Positions 1-9,005 are shown, counted from the stretch's first letter. The stretch is DNA of 64,000 nucleotides from Nocardioides panaciterrulae (GCF_013409645.1 NZ_JACCBG010000001.1:3470001-3534000); one strand, 5' to 3'. The notes: generated by a model from the sequence alone, not told the origin. Translations and numbers: made by a program.

Positions 1-91
1 AGCGCGATGTCGTCGTCACGAGTCCCCCTGTGTTGACTTGGTCGCCCGATCGTAGCCGTGGCCCGCGACCCACCGCGCCGTCGTCGACCGG

Positions 92-123
92 CCGTCAGCC
101 GAGGATCGCCCGCGCCCGCCGGG
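92..123. repeat. 32-bp direct repeat, copy 1 (citE 3'-end duplicate)
   Basis: This stretch matches 676-707 at 31 of 32 positions; the only difference is at 113 (c here, g in the other copy). The other copy is the last codons and stop of the CitE-like gene. The two copies lie 584 bp apart in direct orientation and bracket the small secreted-protein gene at 172-459. This looks like a duplicated gene end or an integration scar. No gene is supported in bases 1-171. Confidence 0.8.
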
Positions 124-171
124 GAGGCTCGACCTTGGGTCGAACCGGTCGGGACCCGAGTCGGGCGAGCG

Positions 172-459
172 TCAGGGCAGCATCCAGTGCGGATGCGTGT
201 GGTCGCCCTTGCACACGTAGCGACGGCCGCGCGCGTCCCACCCGCTGTCGCCGTAGCTCGCCTGAGGGCAGAACTCGCCACCGCGGATGCACGTGCCCGA
301 CGAGGTCTGGGTGCACGAGTGGTGGGCGCCCGCGTGGTGGTGGTGGCGGTGATGATGGTGGCGCGCTGCCAGCGAGTGGGTCGGCTGAGCGACGGCGGGA
401 CCGGCGGCCGTCAGCCCCATGACGGTGGCGGCAATCGCCACGAGGATCCGCTTCTTCAT
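172..459 (-). CDS. small secreted histidine-rich protein
   Basis: This gene encodes 95 residues of unknown function. The ATG at 459 is chosen because an AAGG-type ribosome site sits just upstream and because the product then begins with a good signal peptide (MKKR, then a hydrophobic alanine-rich core ending in AVAQ). The longer upstream reading has no such features. After the signal come two four-histidine runs split by an arginine (about residues 34-42), then a short cysteine-containing region ending in YVCKGDHTHPHW. The four cysteines and the histidines suggest disulfides and metal binding outside the cell, which is inference. The gene stands alone between two copies of a 32-bp repeat, apart from the operon to its right. 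Confidence 0.75.
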   Translation of the reverse strand: MKKRILVAIAATVMGLTAAGPAVAQPTHSLAARHHHHRHHHHAGAHHSCTQTSSGTCIRGGEFCPQASYGDSGWDARGRRYVCKGDHTHPHWMLP

Positions 460-675
460 GGTGGCCCTTCTCAGTTGACGTGCGACCCGGTGTCGCACGT
501 AGCAGGAGGGAGCCTCGACGCCACTTCCAGCGGCATGACCGAGTCGCGGGCCGCAGTCGCCGTGGCACCTGAACGCCACGGCCGAAGTCCCCTCGTCGGC
601 GGCCCACAGAAGGTCTCGGTCGTGCGCAGCCGCTTCTTGAGCGCAGACGCTGCCGATCAAGGCATCCGCCGGCGA

Positions 676-707
676 CCGTCAGCCGAGGATCGCCCGGGCC
701 CGCCGGG
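676..707. repeat. 32-bp direct repeat, copy 2 (within citE 3' end)
   Basis: This is the original-looking copy. It includes the stop codon (tca at 679-681 on the plus strand) and the final codons ARRARAILG of the CitE-like protein. It pairs with 92-123. Confidence 0.8.
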
Positions 708-1443
708 CCATGGCCGCATCGACCATCGATCCGTCGCTCAGCGTGGCCACGCCGGTCGACGACAGCGCCGCCAGGACGTCGTTGGCCCACGCGACCTCCG
801 CGGGCGACGGCTCGAAGACCGACCGGATCACCGGTACCTGCGCGGGGTGGACCGCGGTGCGTCCCCGCATGCCCAGCCGCCGCCCGCGCCGGCACGACTC
901 GGCCAGCCCGTCGAGGTCCCGCAGCGCCGGATAGGCCGCCATCATCGGCGCCGGCAGGCCGGCCGCGGCGGTCGCGACGACGACCCGCGACCGGATCCAG
1001 CCGAACGCCTCGTCGCCGTCCATGCCGAGCTCGGCGGCCAGGTCGGCCTCTCCCAGCGACAGCGTGCGCACCGCCGGATGGCGGGCGATGGCCAGGGCGT
1101 TCTCCACGCCGGCCGCCGACTCGAGGATCGCGTGCACCCTCCGGTCCGCCACCGGCTCGAGGTCGGCGAGCGACTCCACCTTGGGCAGCCGCAGGTCGAC
1201 CTGCGCGGGCAGCGTCGCCAGGTCGAACCAGAGCTCCGCGGAGTGCGCGCTGTTCACCCGCACCTGCAGCTCCCCGGCGTACGCCGTGGTCGCGAGCCAC
1301 TGCCCGACCGCGGCCCGGGCCGCCGGCTTGTCCTCGGCCGCGACCGAGTCCTCGAGGTCCAGGATCACGCCGGCGCCGGTCGCCGCCGCCTTGTCGAACC
1401 GGTCGGGACGCGAGCCCGGCACGTAGAGCAGCACCACGCTCAC
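679..1443 (-). CDS. HpcH/HpaI aldolase / CitE-like lyase
   Basis: The product is 254 residues, in the CitE/HpcH TIM-barrel family that cleaves or forms C-C bonds in CoA-thioesters or 2-keto acids (citryl-, citramalyl- or malyl-CoA for CitE-like members). Visible family signatures are the opening YVPGSRPDRFDKA, the metal-site segment VILDLEDSV, the arginine in LQVRVNSA, the LPKVES strand and the ESAAGVENA segment. The size fits a short CitE-like protein. The GTG start overlaps the stop of the CoA transferase gene (GTGA). It is the last gene of the LacI operon, and its pairing with a CaiB-type CoA transferase suggests activation and then cleavage of a dicarboxylic acid. The exact substrate cannot be read from sequence. 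Confidence 0.85.
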   Translation of the reverse strand: MSVVLLYVPGSRPDRFDKAAATGAGVILDLEDSVAAEDKPAARAAVGQWLATTAYAGELQVRVNSAHSAELWFDLATLPAQVDLRLPKVESLADLEPVADRRVHAILESAAGVENALAIARHPAVRTLSLGEADLAAELGMDGDEAFGWIRSRVVVATAAAGLPAPMMAAYPALRDLDGLAESCRRGRRLGMRGRTAVHPAQVPVIRSVFEPSPAEVAWANDVLAALSSTGVATLSDGSMVDAAMARRARAILG

Positions 1444-2627
1444 ACCGCACCTGCCTCTCGCAGCCGGGCGATCTCCGCGGCGGACAGGCCCGCCTCGGCC
1501 AGCACCTCGTCGGTGTCGGCGCCCGGGTGCCGGCCGGTCCAGCGCACCTCGCCGGGGGTCTCGGAGAGCCGGAAGAGCACGTTCTGCATCACCAGCGGGC
1601 CCAGGTCGGCGTCCTCGACGGTCAGGGCCGTGCCGCGGGCCTGGTACTGCGGGTCGGCGAGCACGCCCCGCACGTCGTAGATCGGGCCGACCGCGGCCTC
1701 GGCCTCCTCGAAGGCGCGCACGACCTGCTCGCGGCTGCGCTCGGCGATCCAGCCCCCGACCGCCTCGTCGAGCTCGTCGGCGTGCTCGGCCCGCTGACCG
1801 CCGGATGCGAACCACGGCTGCTCGATCAGGTCCGCGCGGCCGACCATCCGCAGCACCCGTTCGGCGATGCTCTGCGAGCTCGTCGAGACCGCCACCCACT
1901 CACCGTCACCGGTCCGGTAGACGTTGCGCGGCGCGTTGTTCACCGACCGGTTGCCGGTGCGCGGCTGCACGTAGCCGAGCTGGTCGTAGCCGGTCAGCGG
2001 CGCGCCGAGCATCATCAGGATCGGCTCGATGATCGCCAGGTCCACCACCTGGCCGCGGCCGGTCTCGTCGCGGTGTCGCAGCGCGGCCAGCACCGCGTAC
2101 GCGGTCGCCAGGCCGGCGATCCCGTCGGCGAGCCCGAACGGCGGCAGCGTGGGCGGCCCGTCCGGCTCACCGGTGATGGCGGCGAAGCCGCTCATCGCCT
2201 CGGCCAGCGACCCGAAGCCGGGCCGACCCGCGTAGGGACCGTCCTGGCCGAAGGCGGTCACCCGGGCGACCACCAGCCGCGGGTTGAGCTCCAGCAGCGT
2301 CTCGGGGTCCAGGCCCCAGCGCTCCAGCGTGCCGGGCCGGAAGTTCTCGACCAGCACGTCCGCGGTGGCCAGCAGCCGCTTCATGGCCGCGGCACCCTCG
2401 GGGTTCTTCAGGTCGAGCGTGACCGTCCGCTTGTTGCGGCCCAGGGTCTTCCACCACAGCCCGATGCCGTCCTTGACCTGGCCGTGCCCGCGGGCGGCGT
2501 CGGGCCGGCGCGGGTGCTCGACCTTGATCACGTCGGCGCCGAAGTCGCCGAGGTGGGTCGCGGCCAGCGGGCCGGCAAAGAGCGTGGCCGCGTCCACGAC
2601 GCGCAGCCCCGCCAGAGGTCCGGTCAT
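1440..2627 (-). CDS. CaiB/BaiF (family III) CoA transferase
   Basis: The product is 395 residues and covers a whole family III CoA transferase, which moves CoA between organic acids. The N-terminus (PLAGLRVVDAATLFAGPLAA) and the GADVIKVEHP segment are typical. So are the NKRTVTLDLKNPEG, LVENFRPGTLERWGL and GFGSLAEAMSG blocks. The usual catalytic aspartate of the family lies in a segment like AAITGEPDGPP, although its exact assignment needs an alignment. The ATG is preceded by GAAGGG and overlaps the stop of the esterase gene (ATGA). Together with the downstream CitE-like lyase it looks like the lower end of the pathway, turning an organic acid into CoA-linked cleavage products. Confidence 0.9.
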   Translation of the reverse strand: MTGPLAGLRVVDAATLFAGPLAATHLGDFGADVIKVEHPRRPDAARGHGQVKDGIGLWWKTLGRNKRTVTLDLKNPEGAAAMKRLLATADVLVENFRPGTLERWGLDPETLLELNPRLVVARVTAFGQDGPYAGRPGFGSLAEAMSGFAAITGEPDGPPTLPPFGLADGIAGLATAYAVLAALRHRDETGRGQVVDLAIIEPILMMLGAPLTGYDQLGYVQPRTGNRSVNNAPRNVYRTGDGEWVAVSTSSQSIAERVLRMVGRADLIEQPWFASGGQRAEHADELDEAVGGWIAERSREQVVRAFEEAEAAVGPIYDVRGVLADPQYQARGTALTVEDADLGPLVMQNVLFRLSETPGEVRWTGRHPGADTDEVLAEAGLSAAEIARLREAGAV

Positions 2628-3433
2628 CGGTCCACCCTTCCGTCGAACAGCCAGGTCAGGCCCTCGACCGTGGCCTGCTGCCACAGGTCCCAGTCGTGGC
2701 CGCCGGCCAGCACCCGCAGCGTCGACTCGATGCCGGGCGTCTCCCGGGCGGCGCGGTGGACCTGCGCGGCCTGCAGGCACAGGTCCTCGTCCGCACCCGC
2801 CGCGACGAACAGCCGGGCGACCCGGTCCGGCGGCCAGGCGGCGAGCAGTCCGCGGTGGCCCAGCGCCCGGTAGACGTCGGCGTCGAAGACCAGGTCGCCG
2901 TGGCCGTACGCGCCGGACTGCTGGGTGGAGCTGCCGGCCGGCGGCAGCGGGTCGTACGCCGCGGGGCTCAGCGCGAGGCCGCCGGAGAACATCTCGGGAT
3001 GCGCGAGCAGCAGCCGCAGCGCCCCGGCCCCGCCCATCGAGACGCCCCCGACGAGCCGGTGCGTCCGGTCCGCGGCGACCGGGTAGGTCGCCTCGACGTG
3101 CGCGACCAGGTCGCGGGTGAGCGCGGTCTCGACCGGGCGGCCGGGGGGCTGCCCGGTGAACGCGCTGTCGACGTAGAAGCCGGCGCGCTCCGACCACGGC
3201 GCGTCGGGCATCACCACCACCAGCGGCGGGATCGCGCCGGTGTCGACGAGCCGGTCCAGGAGCGGGAGCAGCGGCAGCCAGTCGTCCATCGACCCGTCGC
3301 GTCCGTGCAGCAGGTAGAGGCACGTGCGGCCGCGCCGGTCCGCGCGCGGGGTCAGCACCCGGTAGCGGATCTCCTCCCTCAGCACGGGCGACCACACGAT
3401 CCCGGTGGCGGCCCGGGTGGCCACGAGGTTCAT
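2624..3433 (-). CDS. alpha/beta hydrolase, putative esterase (esterase D-like)
   Basis: The product is 269 residues and matches the PF00756 putative esterase fold. It has the LYLLHGRDGSMDDW oxyanion strand, a nucleophile elbow GVSMGG (Ser near residue 140) and a late GGHDW that supplies the catalytic histidine. No signal peptide is seen, so it is probably cytosolic. Its ATG overlaps the stop of the upstream TIM-barrel fusion gene (ATGA). In this operon it could deacylate or de-esterify the imported compound or a pathway intermediate. The substrate is not known. Confidence 0.85.
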   Translation of the reverse strand: MNLVATRAATGIVWSPVLREEIRYRVLTPRADRRGRTCLYLLHGRDGSMDDWLPLLPLLDRLVDTGAIPPLVVVMPDAPWSERAGFYVDSAFTGQPPGRPVETALTRDLVAHVEATYPVAADRTHRLVGGVSMGGAGALRLLLAHPEMFSGGLALSPAAYDPLPPAGSSTQQSGAYGHGDLVFDADVYRALGHRGLLAAWPPDRVARLFVAAGADEDLCLQAAQVHRAARETPGIESTLRVLAGGHDWDLWQQATVEGLTWLFDGRVDR

Positions 3434-5406
3434 GCGTGGTCCTCGACGAGGTCGACCGCGCAGCGGAAGCCGAGGCACTCCGAGCGGCCGGTGCCGGCCT
3501 GGGTGAGCAGGAACCGCACCGACCAGTCGGGGTCGCGCGGGCCGCCGTCGACGTACCACTCCGAGCCTTCGGCGGCGAACCAGGAGCCGCCCTTCAGCAC
3601 CACCCAGCGGGTGCGCCCGTCCCGGTGCTCGCTCTCGGTCCAGCTCCACACCAGGGGCTCGCCGCGGCGCCAGCCCGGCTCGCCGGCGGCGGCCTGCCAC
3701 TCGTCCTCGGTGGGCAGCCGGGCGTGCCGCCACCGGGCGTACGCCCGGGCGTCCTCGAGGTCGACGTAGCGGACCGGCTCGCGGCCGGTGCCGGGCGCGG
3801 GCGCGCCGTCGACCCAGTGCGCCAGGAACCGGTTCGGCTCCGCGGGGCGGTAGCCGGTCTCGGCGAGGAACACCGCGAACTCGTCGTTGGTGACCTCCGT
3901 GGCGTCGACGGCCACGGCGCCGAGCGTGACCCGGCGGCGGTCCTCGCGGAGCTGGTGCAGCCGGGGCGGCAGCGGCTTCCAGTCCGCGACGTACGGCGCG
4001 GTCTCGTAGAGGCCGGTCTCGCGCTGGCGCCAGGTGACCGGCAGCGTGCGCTCGCCGGGCTGGACTCGCACGGCGTCGGCCGCCGGCCGTCCCGTCGCCC
4101 GGTCCGGCGTCACCCGCACCGGCGCGGGGCGATCGAGCGGCCGGGTCGGGGCCGGGTCGGCGGCGTTGTCGGTCACCAGCGCGGCCAGCCCGGCCGGCGG
4201 CTCGGCGCCGGTCGGCACCCGCACCAGCCCGGCCACCCCGAGCGCGGGCACGGTGCCGTCCCCGACGACCACGTGGGCGGCGCCGGGGCCGTCGGCGAGC
4301 AGCGGGCCGTCGTAGGTGGCGCCGGTGGGGTTGGCCAGCGTGTGCAGCTCGACCCCGTCGCGGGTCCAGCGGGAGCCGAAGACGCCGGCGGCCGTGGCGT
4401 CGGGGTGCAGGTCGGTCAACGGCTCCCACTCCCCCTCGGTGAACCACGCCTCGAGCGCGCGGTAGGTCGCCCGCATCCGGCGCAGCGTGTGCCGGTCGCG
4501 GTGCTCCCAGTCCACGCGCACGCCGAAGACCACGTCCCACAGCAGCACGCCGGCGCCGTTGACCCACGCCGAGCGGAGCTCGTCGCGGTGGTCGCGGTTC
4601 CAGCGCCGGGTGTGGTGCATCATGTGCCGCTGCTCGAACCAGCGCGCCCGCAGCACGCCGGGCACCGGGCTGTCGGCGAACCACTGCGCCCACGACGCCT
4701 GGTGGTCGACGATCCGCGCGAGCGGCACCCGGGACTCCCCCTCGAGCACCGGCCGCGGCCGCAGGGCCGCCATCGTCGAGAGCAGCTCCGGGTCGCCCTC
4801 CTTGAGGGTGTCGAGGAAGACGCCGTCCACGCCGAGGGACGCCACCAGCTCGGCGAGGCGGGCGGCATCGGAGCGCTCGGTGCGGCGGGTGCCGGTGTCC
4901 CAGGGGTTGTAGTCCAGGAAGACCCTCACGCCCCGCTCGTGCAGGTCCGCGACGAGCGCGTCGAGCCCGGGCACGTCGTACCAGTCGAACTGGTTGCGCG
5001 GGTCGACGCCGATGACCGGGTAGGCGTGCCAGAGCACGACCGCGTCCAGGCCACCCACGTCGGCGTACGTGGCGAGCAGCCGCTCGGCGTCGAAGCGCTC
5101 GCGGTCCCAGTCCCGGACCGCCTCGTCCCACAGCCAGACCACGGCGACGTTCCACGCCGTGCTCGCCCAGCGGCCGGCGGGGTCGGCGTAGACGCCGTCG
5201 TCGTACGACGTGCGCTCGCGGGCCTCGGCGCGCCAGCGGTGCAGCGCGGCCCGCCAGGCCGGCCGGTCGGCGGGGTCGTCGGGCGCCGCGAGGATCTTGG
5301 CCTCGTCGAGCACCGACAGGTCGGCGTCCGGCTCGAGCGGCACCGCGGCGGGCCGATCGATCGGTCGGGCCGCGTAGGGGTCGCGCGGCTCCGCGTTCGG
5401 GATCAT
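3430..5406 (-). CDS. TIM-barrel glycosidase-like protein fused to formylglycine-enzyme-like domain
   Basis: The product is 658 residues with two parts. Residues about 70-345 look like a glycoside-hydrolase TIM barrel, with strands such as LDAVVLWHAYPV, RVFLDYNPWDTG, DGVFLDTL and PVLEGES; the Asp and Glu in the last two would be candidate catalytic acids. Residues about 480-655 match the FGE-sulfatase/SUMF1-EgtB-PvdO fold, with VTNDEFAVFLAETGY, RLPTEDEWQAAA, VLKGGSWFA and a terminal FRCAVD. The paired cysteines that true formylglycine-generating enzymes use near the end are not present, so this domain probably binds or has another activity. The gene overlaps both neighbours by ATGA and is mid-operon. 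It has no signal peptide. Confidence 0.75.
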   Translation of the reverse strand: MIPNAEPRDPYAARPIDRPAAVPLEPDADLSVLDEAKILAAPDDPADRPAWRAALHRWRAEARERTSYDDGVYADPAGRWASTAWNVAVVWLWDEAVRDWDRERFDAERLLATYADVGGLDAVVLWHAYPVIGVDPRNQFDWYDVPGLDALVADLHERGVRVFLDYNPWDTGTRRTERSDAARLAELVASLGVDGVFLDTLKEGDPELLSTMAALRPRPVLEGESRVPLARIVDHQASWAQWFADSPVPGVLRARWFEQRHMMHHTRRWNRDHRDELRSAWVNGAGVLLWDVVFGVRVDWEHRDRHTLRRMRATYRALEAWFTEGEWEPLTDLHPDATAAGVFGSRWTRDGVELHTLANPTGATYDGPLLADGPGAAHVVVGDGTVPALGVAGLVRVPTGAEPPAGLAALVTDNAADPAPTRPLDRPAPVRVTPDRATGRPAADAVRVQPGERTLPVTWRQRETGLYETAPYVADWKPLPPRLHQLREDRRRVTLGAVAVDATEVTNDEFAVFLAETGYRPAEPNRFLAHWVDGAPAPGTGREPVRYVDLEDARAYARWRHARLPTEDEWQAAAGEPGWRRGEPLVWSWTESEHRDGRTRWVVLKGGSWFAAEGSEWYVDGGPRDPDWSVRFLLTQAGTGRSECLGFRCAVDLVEDHA

Positions 5407-6323
5407 CGGGAGGCCTTCTGGTCGAGGTGCGCGGCGGCGCGCGCGTGGATCTGGGCGGCGGTGGGGATCGACGGAACGGCGCCGGCGGCCTCGACCGCCA
5501 GGGCGCCGGCGACGACCGCGCGGGCCGCCGCGGCGTCGAGGTCCGCGCCCGCGGCCAGGGTGGCGCCGAGCACGCCGGTGAACGTGTCCCCGGCTCCGGT
5601 GGTGTCCACGACGTCGGCCGGGACACCGGCGACCCGCCGCGCGCCGGCCGGGTCGGCGAGCAGCGCGCCGTCCGCGCCCAGCGTCACCACCACCGAGCCG
5701 ACCAGCTCGAGCAGGACGGCGGCGGCCGCCGCCGGGTCGGCGCGGCCGGACAGCTGCCGGGCCTCGTGCTCGTTGACGACCAGCACGTCGACGCAGGCGA
5801 GCAGCTCGGCCGGCAGCGACGCCGCGGGGGCGGCGTTGAGCAGCACCGGCACGCCCGCCTCGCGCGCGAGCCCGAAGCCCTCGGTGAGGGCGGCCAGCGG
5901 CGTCTCGAGCTGGGCGAGGAGTACGCCGGCGGCCGCGATCACCGCCCGTTCCGCCTCGAGCAGCCGCTCGACGGTCGCGTTGGCGCCGCTGTCCACGACG
6001 ATCGCGTTCTCGCCGTCGGGCCGGACCATGATCCAGGCGGTGCCGCTGGCGCCGGGCACCCGGCGGACCAGCGCGGTGTCGATGCCGGCGTCGGCGGCCG
6101 CGCGCAGCAGCAGGTGGGCCGCGTCGTCGTCGCCCACCGCGCCGACCAGCGCCGTGCGGGCGCCGGCCCGCGCGGCGGCGACGGCCTGGTTGAGCCCCTT
6201 GCCGCCGGCCCGGGCCTCCCGGCCGGTGGAGAGCACGGTCTCCCCGGGCGCGGGGATGGCGGTGACCGTCGAGACCAGGTCGAGGTTGGCGCTGCCCAGC
6301 ACCACGACCTCGTGGCCGGTCAC
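5403..6323 (-). CDS. ribokinase-like PfkB-family carbohydrate kinase
   Basis: The product is 306 residues. It has the N-terminal GSANLDLV strand, the substrate-site GGKGLNQAVAAARAGA, the VVNEHEARQL motif and the ATP/anion-hole DTTGAGDTFTG with the catalytic Asp. This is very close to ribokinase in layout, so ribose or another ribosyl sugar is the likely phosphate acceptor. The GTG start overlaps the stop of the upstream ADP-ribosylglycohydrolase gene (GTGA). Following two N-glycoside-cleaving family proteins, it would trap the released ribose as ribose-5-phosphate. Other PfkB sugars or nucleosides remain possible. Confidence 0.88.
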   Translation of the reverse strand: MTGHEVVVLGSANLDLVSTVTAIPAPGETVLSTGREARAGGKGLNQAVAAARAGARTALVGAVGDDDAAHLLLRAAADAGIDTALVRRVPGASGTAWIMVRPDGENAIVVDSGANATVERLLEAERAVIAAAGVLLAQLETPLAALTEGFGLAREAGVPVLLNAAPAASLPAELLACVDVLVVNEHEARQLSGRADPAAAAAVLLELVGSVVVTLGADGALLADPAGARRVAGVPADVVDTTGAGDTFTGVLGATLAAGADLDAAAARAVVAGALAVEAAGAVPSIPTAAQIHARAAAHLDQKASR

Positions 6324-7732
6324 CGGGCGGGCTCCTGCTCGGGGACCAGCGCCAGCGTGCGCTCGGCGAGGGTGTCCAGCCCGATGCCGTCGAAGCCGGG
6401 CAGGCTGGTGGCGACCCGGTTGCGCAGCGGCGCGATCCAGCGGGTCGGCAGGGCCGCGGCCCCGGCCAGCGCGCCGCAGACCGAGCCGACGGTCGCGCCG
6501 TTGGAGTCGGTGTCCCAGCCGCCGGTGACGACCGTGGTGATGGCGGTGGTGAACTCCCCGCCGCTGACGGTCAGCGCGTAGGCCACCAGCGCGGCGTTGT
6601 TGAGCACGTGCACCCAGTGCAGGTGGCCGTACGCCTCGGACAGCCGGTCGAGGGCCTGCTCGGTCGACAGCCCGGAGCGGCCGAGGTCGACGCCGAAGGA
6701 GATGGCCGCGGCGTAGCGGCTCTGCGGCGGCACCACCGCCAGCCCGGCGGCGAGCACCTCGTCGACGTGGTCGGCGACGAGGGCCTCGGCGCAGGCGGCG
6801 GCGGCGAACATCGCGCCGTAGACGCCGTTGCGGACGTGGCTGAGCCCGGCGTCGGTCCAGGCCAGCCGGGCCGCCGCCACCGGGTCGCCGGGGTTGACCC
6901 AACCGTAGACGTCGGCGCGGATCTGCGCGCCGATCCACTCCCGGAACGGGTTGTGCCGGGTGGCGGTGCGCGGGGCGCGGTCGCCGAGCAGCAGGTTGCG
7001 GTAGGCGACCCGCTCGGCGGTGAACACCCGGCCGCCGGGCAGGTTCGCCAGCCAGGCGTCCGCGACGTCGTCGGTGGTGAAGCCGGTGCCGAGCCGCTCG
7101 ACGAGGTCGAGCGCGAGCATCGGGAAGTTCAGGTCGTCGTCCTCGGGCATCCCGGCGATGTTCTCGGCGAGGCTGGTCGGCGCGGAGCGCCGGTTCCACG
7201 GCCACCGGGCGGCCACCTCCGCGGGCAGCCCGACGGCGGTGAACCAGTCATCGAGCGGCCAGCGGCCCTGGCTCCGCAGGATCTCCCGGATGCCGTGGCG
7301 CGGGATCTTCTCCACCGGCTTGCCGAGCAGGCACCCCGCGGCCCGCCCCTGCCAGGCCCCCAGCATCCGGTCGGCCAGCGCCCGGTCGGCCAGCACTGCC
7401 GCCCCCTCGGACTCCTGGCCGGAGCCCTGCCCGGAACTCTGGCGGGGACCCTGGCCGGACCCGGCACCGAGGATCTCCTCGAGCCCGTCCGGCTCCCGCC
7501 CCGCGAGCCCGGGGTCCCCGGGCAGCCCCTCGAGCTCGTCGAGCAGCTGCCGCGCCAGCGCGCGCAGCGACTCGTCGCCCTCCTGCGCCAGGCCGGTGAC
7601 CGGCGCGGTGGCCTGCCCGCCGGCGGCCAGCCAGCGGGCGCGGACCTCGGCGACGTCCTTGCCGTCCTCCGCGCTCGCGACCAGCTCGTGCGCGAGCAGG
7701 TCGGGCGGCTGCACCCAGGTGAGCCGGCTCAT
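6320..7732 (-). CDS. ADP-ribosylglycohydrolase-family protein (variant metal motif)
   Basis: The product is 470 residues. The ADP-ribosylglycohydrolase (DraG/ADPRH) fold starts near residue 120 with DRMLGAWQGRAAGCLLGKPVEK. It carries a variant first metal motif, EDDDLN, instead of TDDT, and a C-terminal metal motif GGWDTDSNGATVGSVCGAL. In front is a distinct N-terminal segment of about 85 residues (RLTWVQPPDLLAHELVASA...) joined by a Gly/Ser/Gln-rich linker. The gene overlaps both neighbours (ATGA upstream, GTGA downstream). Members of this family in sugar operons are thought to cleave N-ribosides, which is consistent with the ribokinase next to it. That role is inference here. Confidence 0.85.
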   Translation of the reverse strand: MSRLTWVQPPDLLAHELVASAEDGKDVAEVRARWLAAGGQATAPVTGLAQEGDESLRALARQLLDELEGLPGDPGLAGREPDGLEEILGAGSGQGPRQSSGQGSGQESEGAAVLADRALADRMLGAWQGRAAGCLLGKPVEKIPRHGIREILRSQGRWPLDDWFTAVGLPAEVAARWPWNRRSAPTSLAENIAGMPEDDDLNFPMLALDLVERLGTGFTTDDVADAWLANLPGGRVFTAERVAYRNLLLGDRAPRTATRHNPFREWIGAQIRADVYGWVNPGDPVAAARLAWTDAGLSHVRNGVYGAMFAAAACAEALVADHVDEVLAAGLAVVPPQSRYAAAISFGVDLGRSGLSTEQALDRLSEAYGHLHWVHVLNNAALVAYALTVSGGEFTTAITTVVTGGWDTDSNGATVGSVCGALAGAAALPTRWIAPLRNRVATSLPGFDGIGLDTLAERTLALVPEQEPAR

Positions 7733-8961
7733 CGAGCGACGTCCTCCCGCACGGTCCGGTCGGCGCCGGCGACGTCGCCGGCCCCGGTCAGCGCCGTACG
7801 CCGGGCCTCGCGCAGCCGCGCTCGCTCCGCATCCTTGACGAAGACCTCGCGGGCGACCCCCGCGATGGTCCGGCCGGCCGGCTCCAGCGGGGTCCGGCTG
7901 GCCTCGGCGACCGTGGTCGCCCAGTCCGAGCGGACCGAGCCGTGACCGCCGAGCGCCCCGCAGATGGCGCCGGCCATGCTGGCGATCGAGTCGGCGTCGC
8001 GGCCGTAGTTGACCCCGCCCAGCACCGCGGCCTCGTAGTCGCCGTCGGCGACCAGCACCATGCCGAGCGCGACCGGGAGCTCCTCGATGGCCTTGGTCCG
8101 GCTGGGCCGGCGGGCGTCCATCTCGGGCTCGCGGTAGCGCGGCCCGACGGTGTCGAAGGGCTCGATCGCGGCGCGGAGCACCGGGATCGCCTCCCGCCAG
8201 TCCGAGACCGTGACGGCGGCCGAGGCGACCGCCTCGATCGCGGCCCGGGTGCCGTCCTGGGCGAGCGCCAGCGCCTCGTCGACCACCGACCGGGCGGTGG
8301 CGCCGGGCGTGAACGCCGCCGCGACCGCGGCCGCCAGCACGCCGGCGGCCTCCCGGCCGAAGCTGGACTGGTGGGCCGAGGCGATCTCGATCGCCTCGGC
8401 GTAGGCACCGGCCGGGTCGGCCGCGTTGACCACCCCGACCGGCGCGATGTACATCGCCGCTCCGCAGTTCACGATGTTGCCGACGCCGGCCTCGCGCGGG
8501 TCCACGTGGCCGTAGTGCAGCCTGGCCACCAACCACTTCTCGGCGAGGAAGATCCGCTGGAGCAGCAGCGCCTCGGACTCCAGCTCCGGGATCCAGCGGC
8601 GTTCGCCGATCAGCAGCGGCACCAGGTCCGCGGCGATCGCGTACGCGTCGAGGTGGTCGCGCCGCTGGGCGTAGACGTCGACCAGCGCGTGGGTCATCAA
8701 GGTGTCGTCGGTGATGTGACCGTCGCCCTTGTGGTACGGCGCGATCGGCCGGGCGTCCCGCCAGTCGGCGTTGTACGGCGGGACGATGCCGGTGACCCAG
8801 CCGTCGTACCGCTGGCGGATCTGCTCGGTGGTCCAGCCCTCGGTGGCGCCCCCGAGGGCGTCACCGACGGCCGAGCCCACCAGGGTCCCGAGCGCCTTGT
8901 CGAGCAGCGGGTCGAGCGCCTGGTCGAGCGGCGGGTCGATCAGGGAGTCGTGCAGCGTCAC
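7729..8961 (-). CDS. ADP-ribosylglycohydrolase-family protein (canonical motifs)
   Basis: The product is 410 residues. It has the family start GTLVGSAVGDALGGATEG, the canonical ITDDTLMTHAL metal motif near residue 80, and a C-terminal GGVNYGRDADSIASMAGAICGAL with the second metal pair. The GTG start has a strong AAGGAAG ribosome site. It differs clearly from the next gene in its metal motifs, so the two are not a recent duplication. It lies 44 bp after the binding-protein gene, which places it first among the enzymes of the operon. It probably hydrolyses an N-glycosidic bond to a ribose moiety in a metal-dependent way. Confidence 0.88.
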   Translation of the reverse strand: MTLHDSLIDPPLDQALDPLLDKALGTLVGSAVGDALGGATEGWTTEQIRQRYDGWVTGIVPPYNADWRDARPIAPYHKGDGHITDDTLMTHALVDVYAQRRDHLDAYAIAADLVPLLIGERRWIPELESEALLLQRIFLAEKWLVARLHYGHVDPREAGVGNIVNCGAAMYIAPVGVVNAADPAGAYAEAIEIASAHQSSFGREAAGVLAAAVAAAFTPGATARSVVDEALALAQDGTRAAIEAVASAAVTVSDWREAIPVLRAAIEPFDTVGPRYREPEMDARRPSRTKAIEELPVALGMVLVADGDYEAAVLGGVNYGRDADSIASMAGAICGALGGHGSVRSDWATTVAEASRTPLEPAGRTIAGVAREVFVKDAERARLREARRTALTGAGDVAGADRTVREDVAR

Positions 8962-9005
8962 GCTGCTTCCTTCCGTCGTGCGGGTGCGTGTGCGGACCGG
9001 GGGGA

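Noticed and set aside
58..1680. Long plus-strand open frame of 540 codons
   Set aside because: It is the antisense shadow of the CitE-like, CoA transferase and secreted-protein genes; arginine- and proline-rich with no family pattern.
3430..5406. Active formylglycine-generating enzyme for a sulfatase
   Set aside because: No paired active-site cysteines in the C-terminal domain and no sulfatase gene in the operon.
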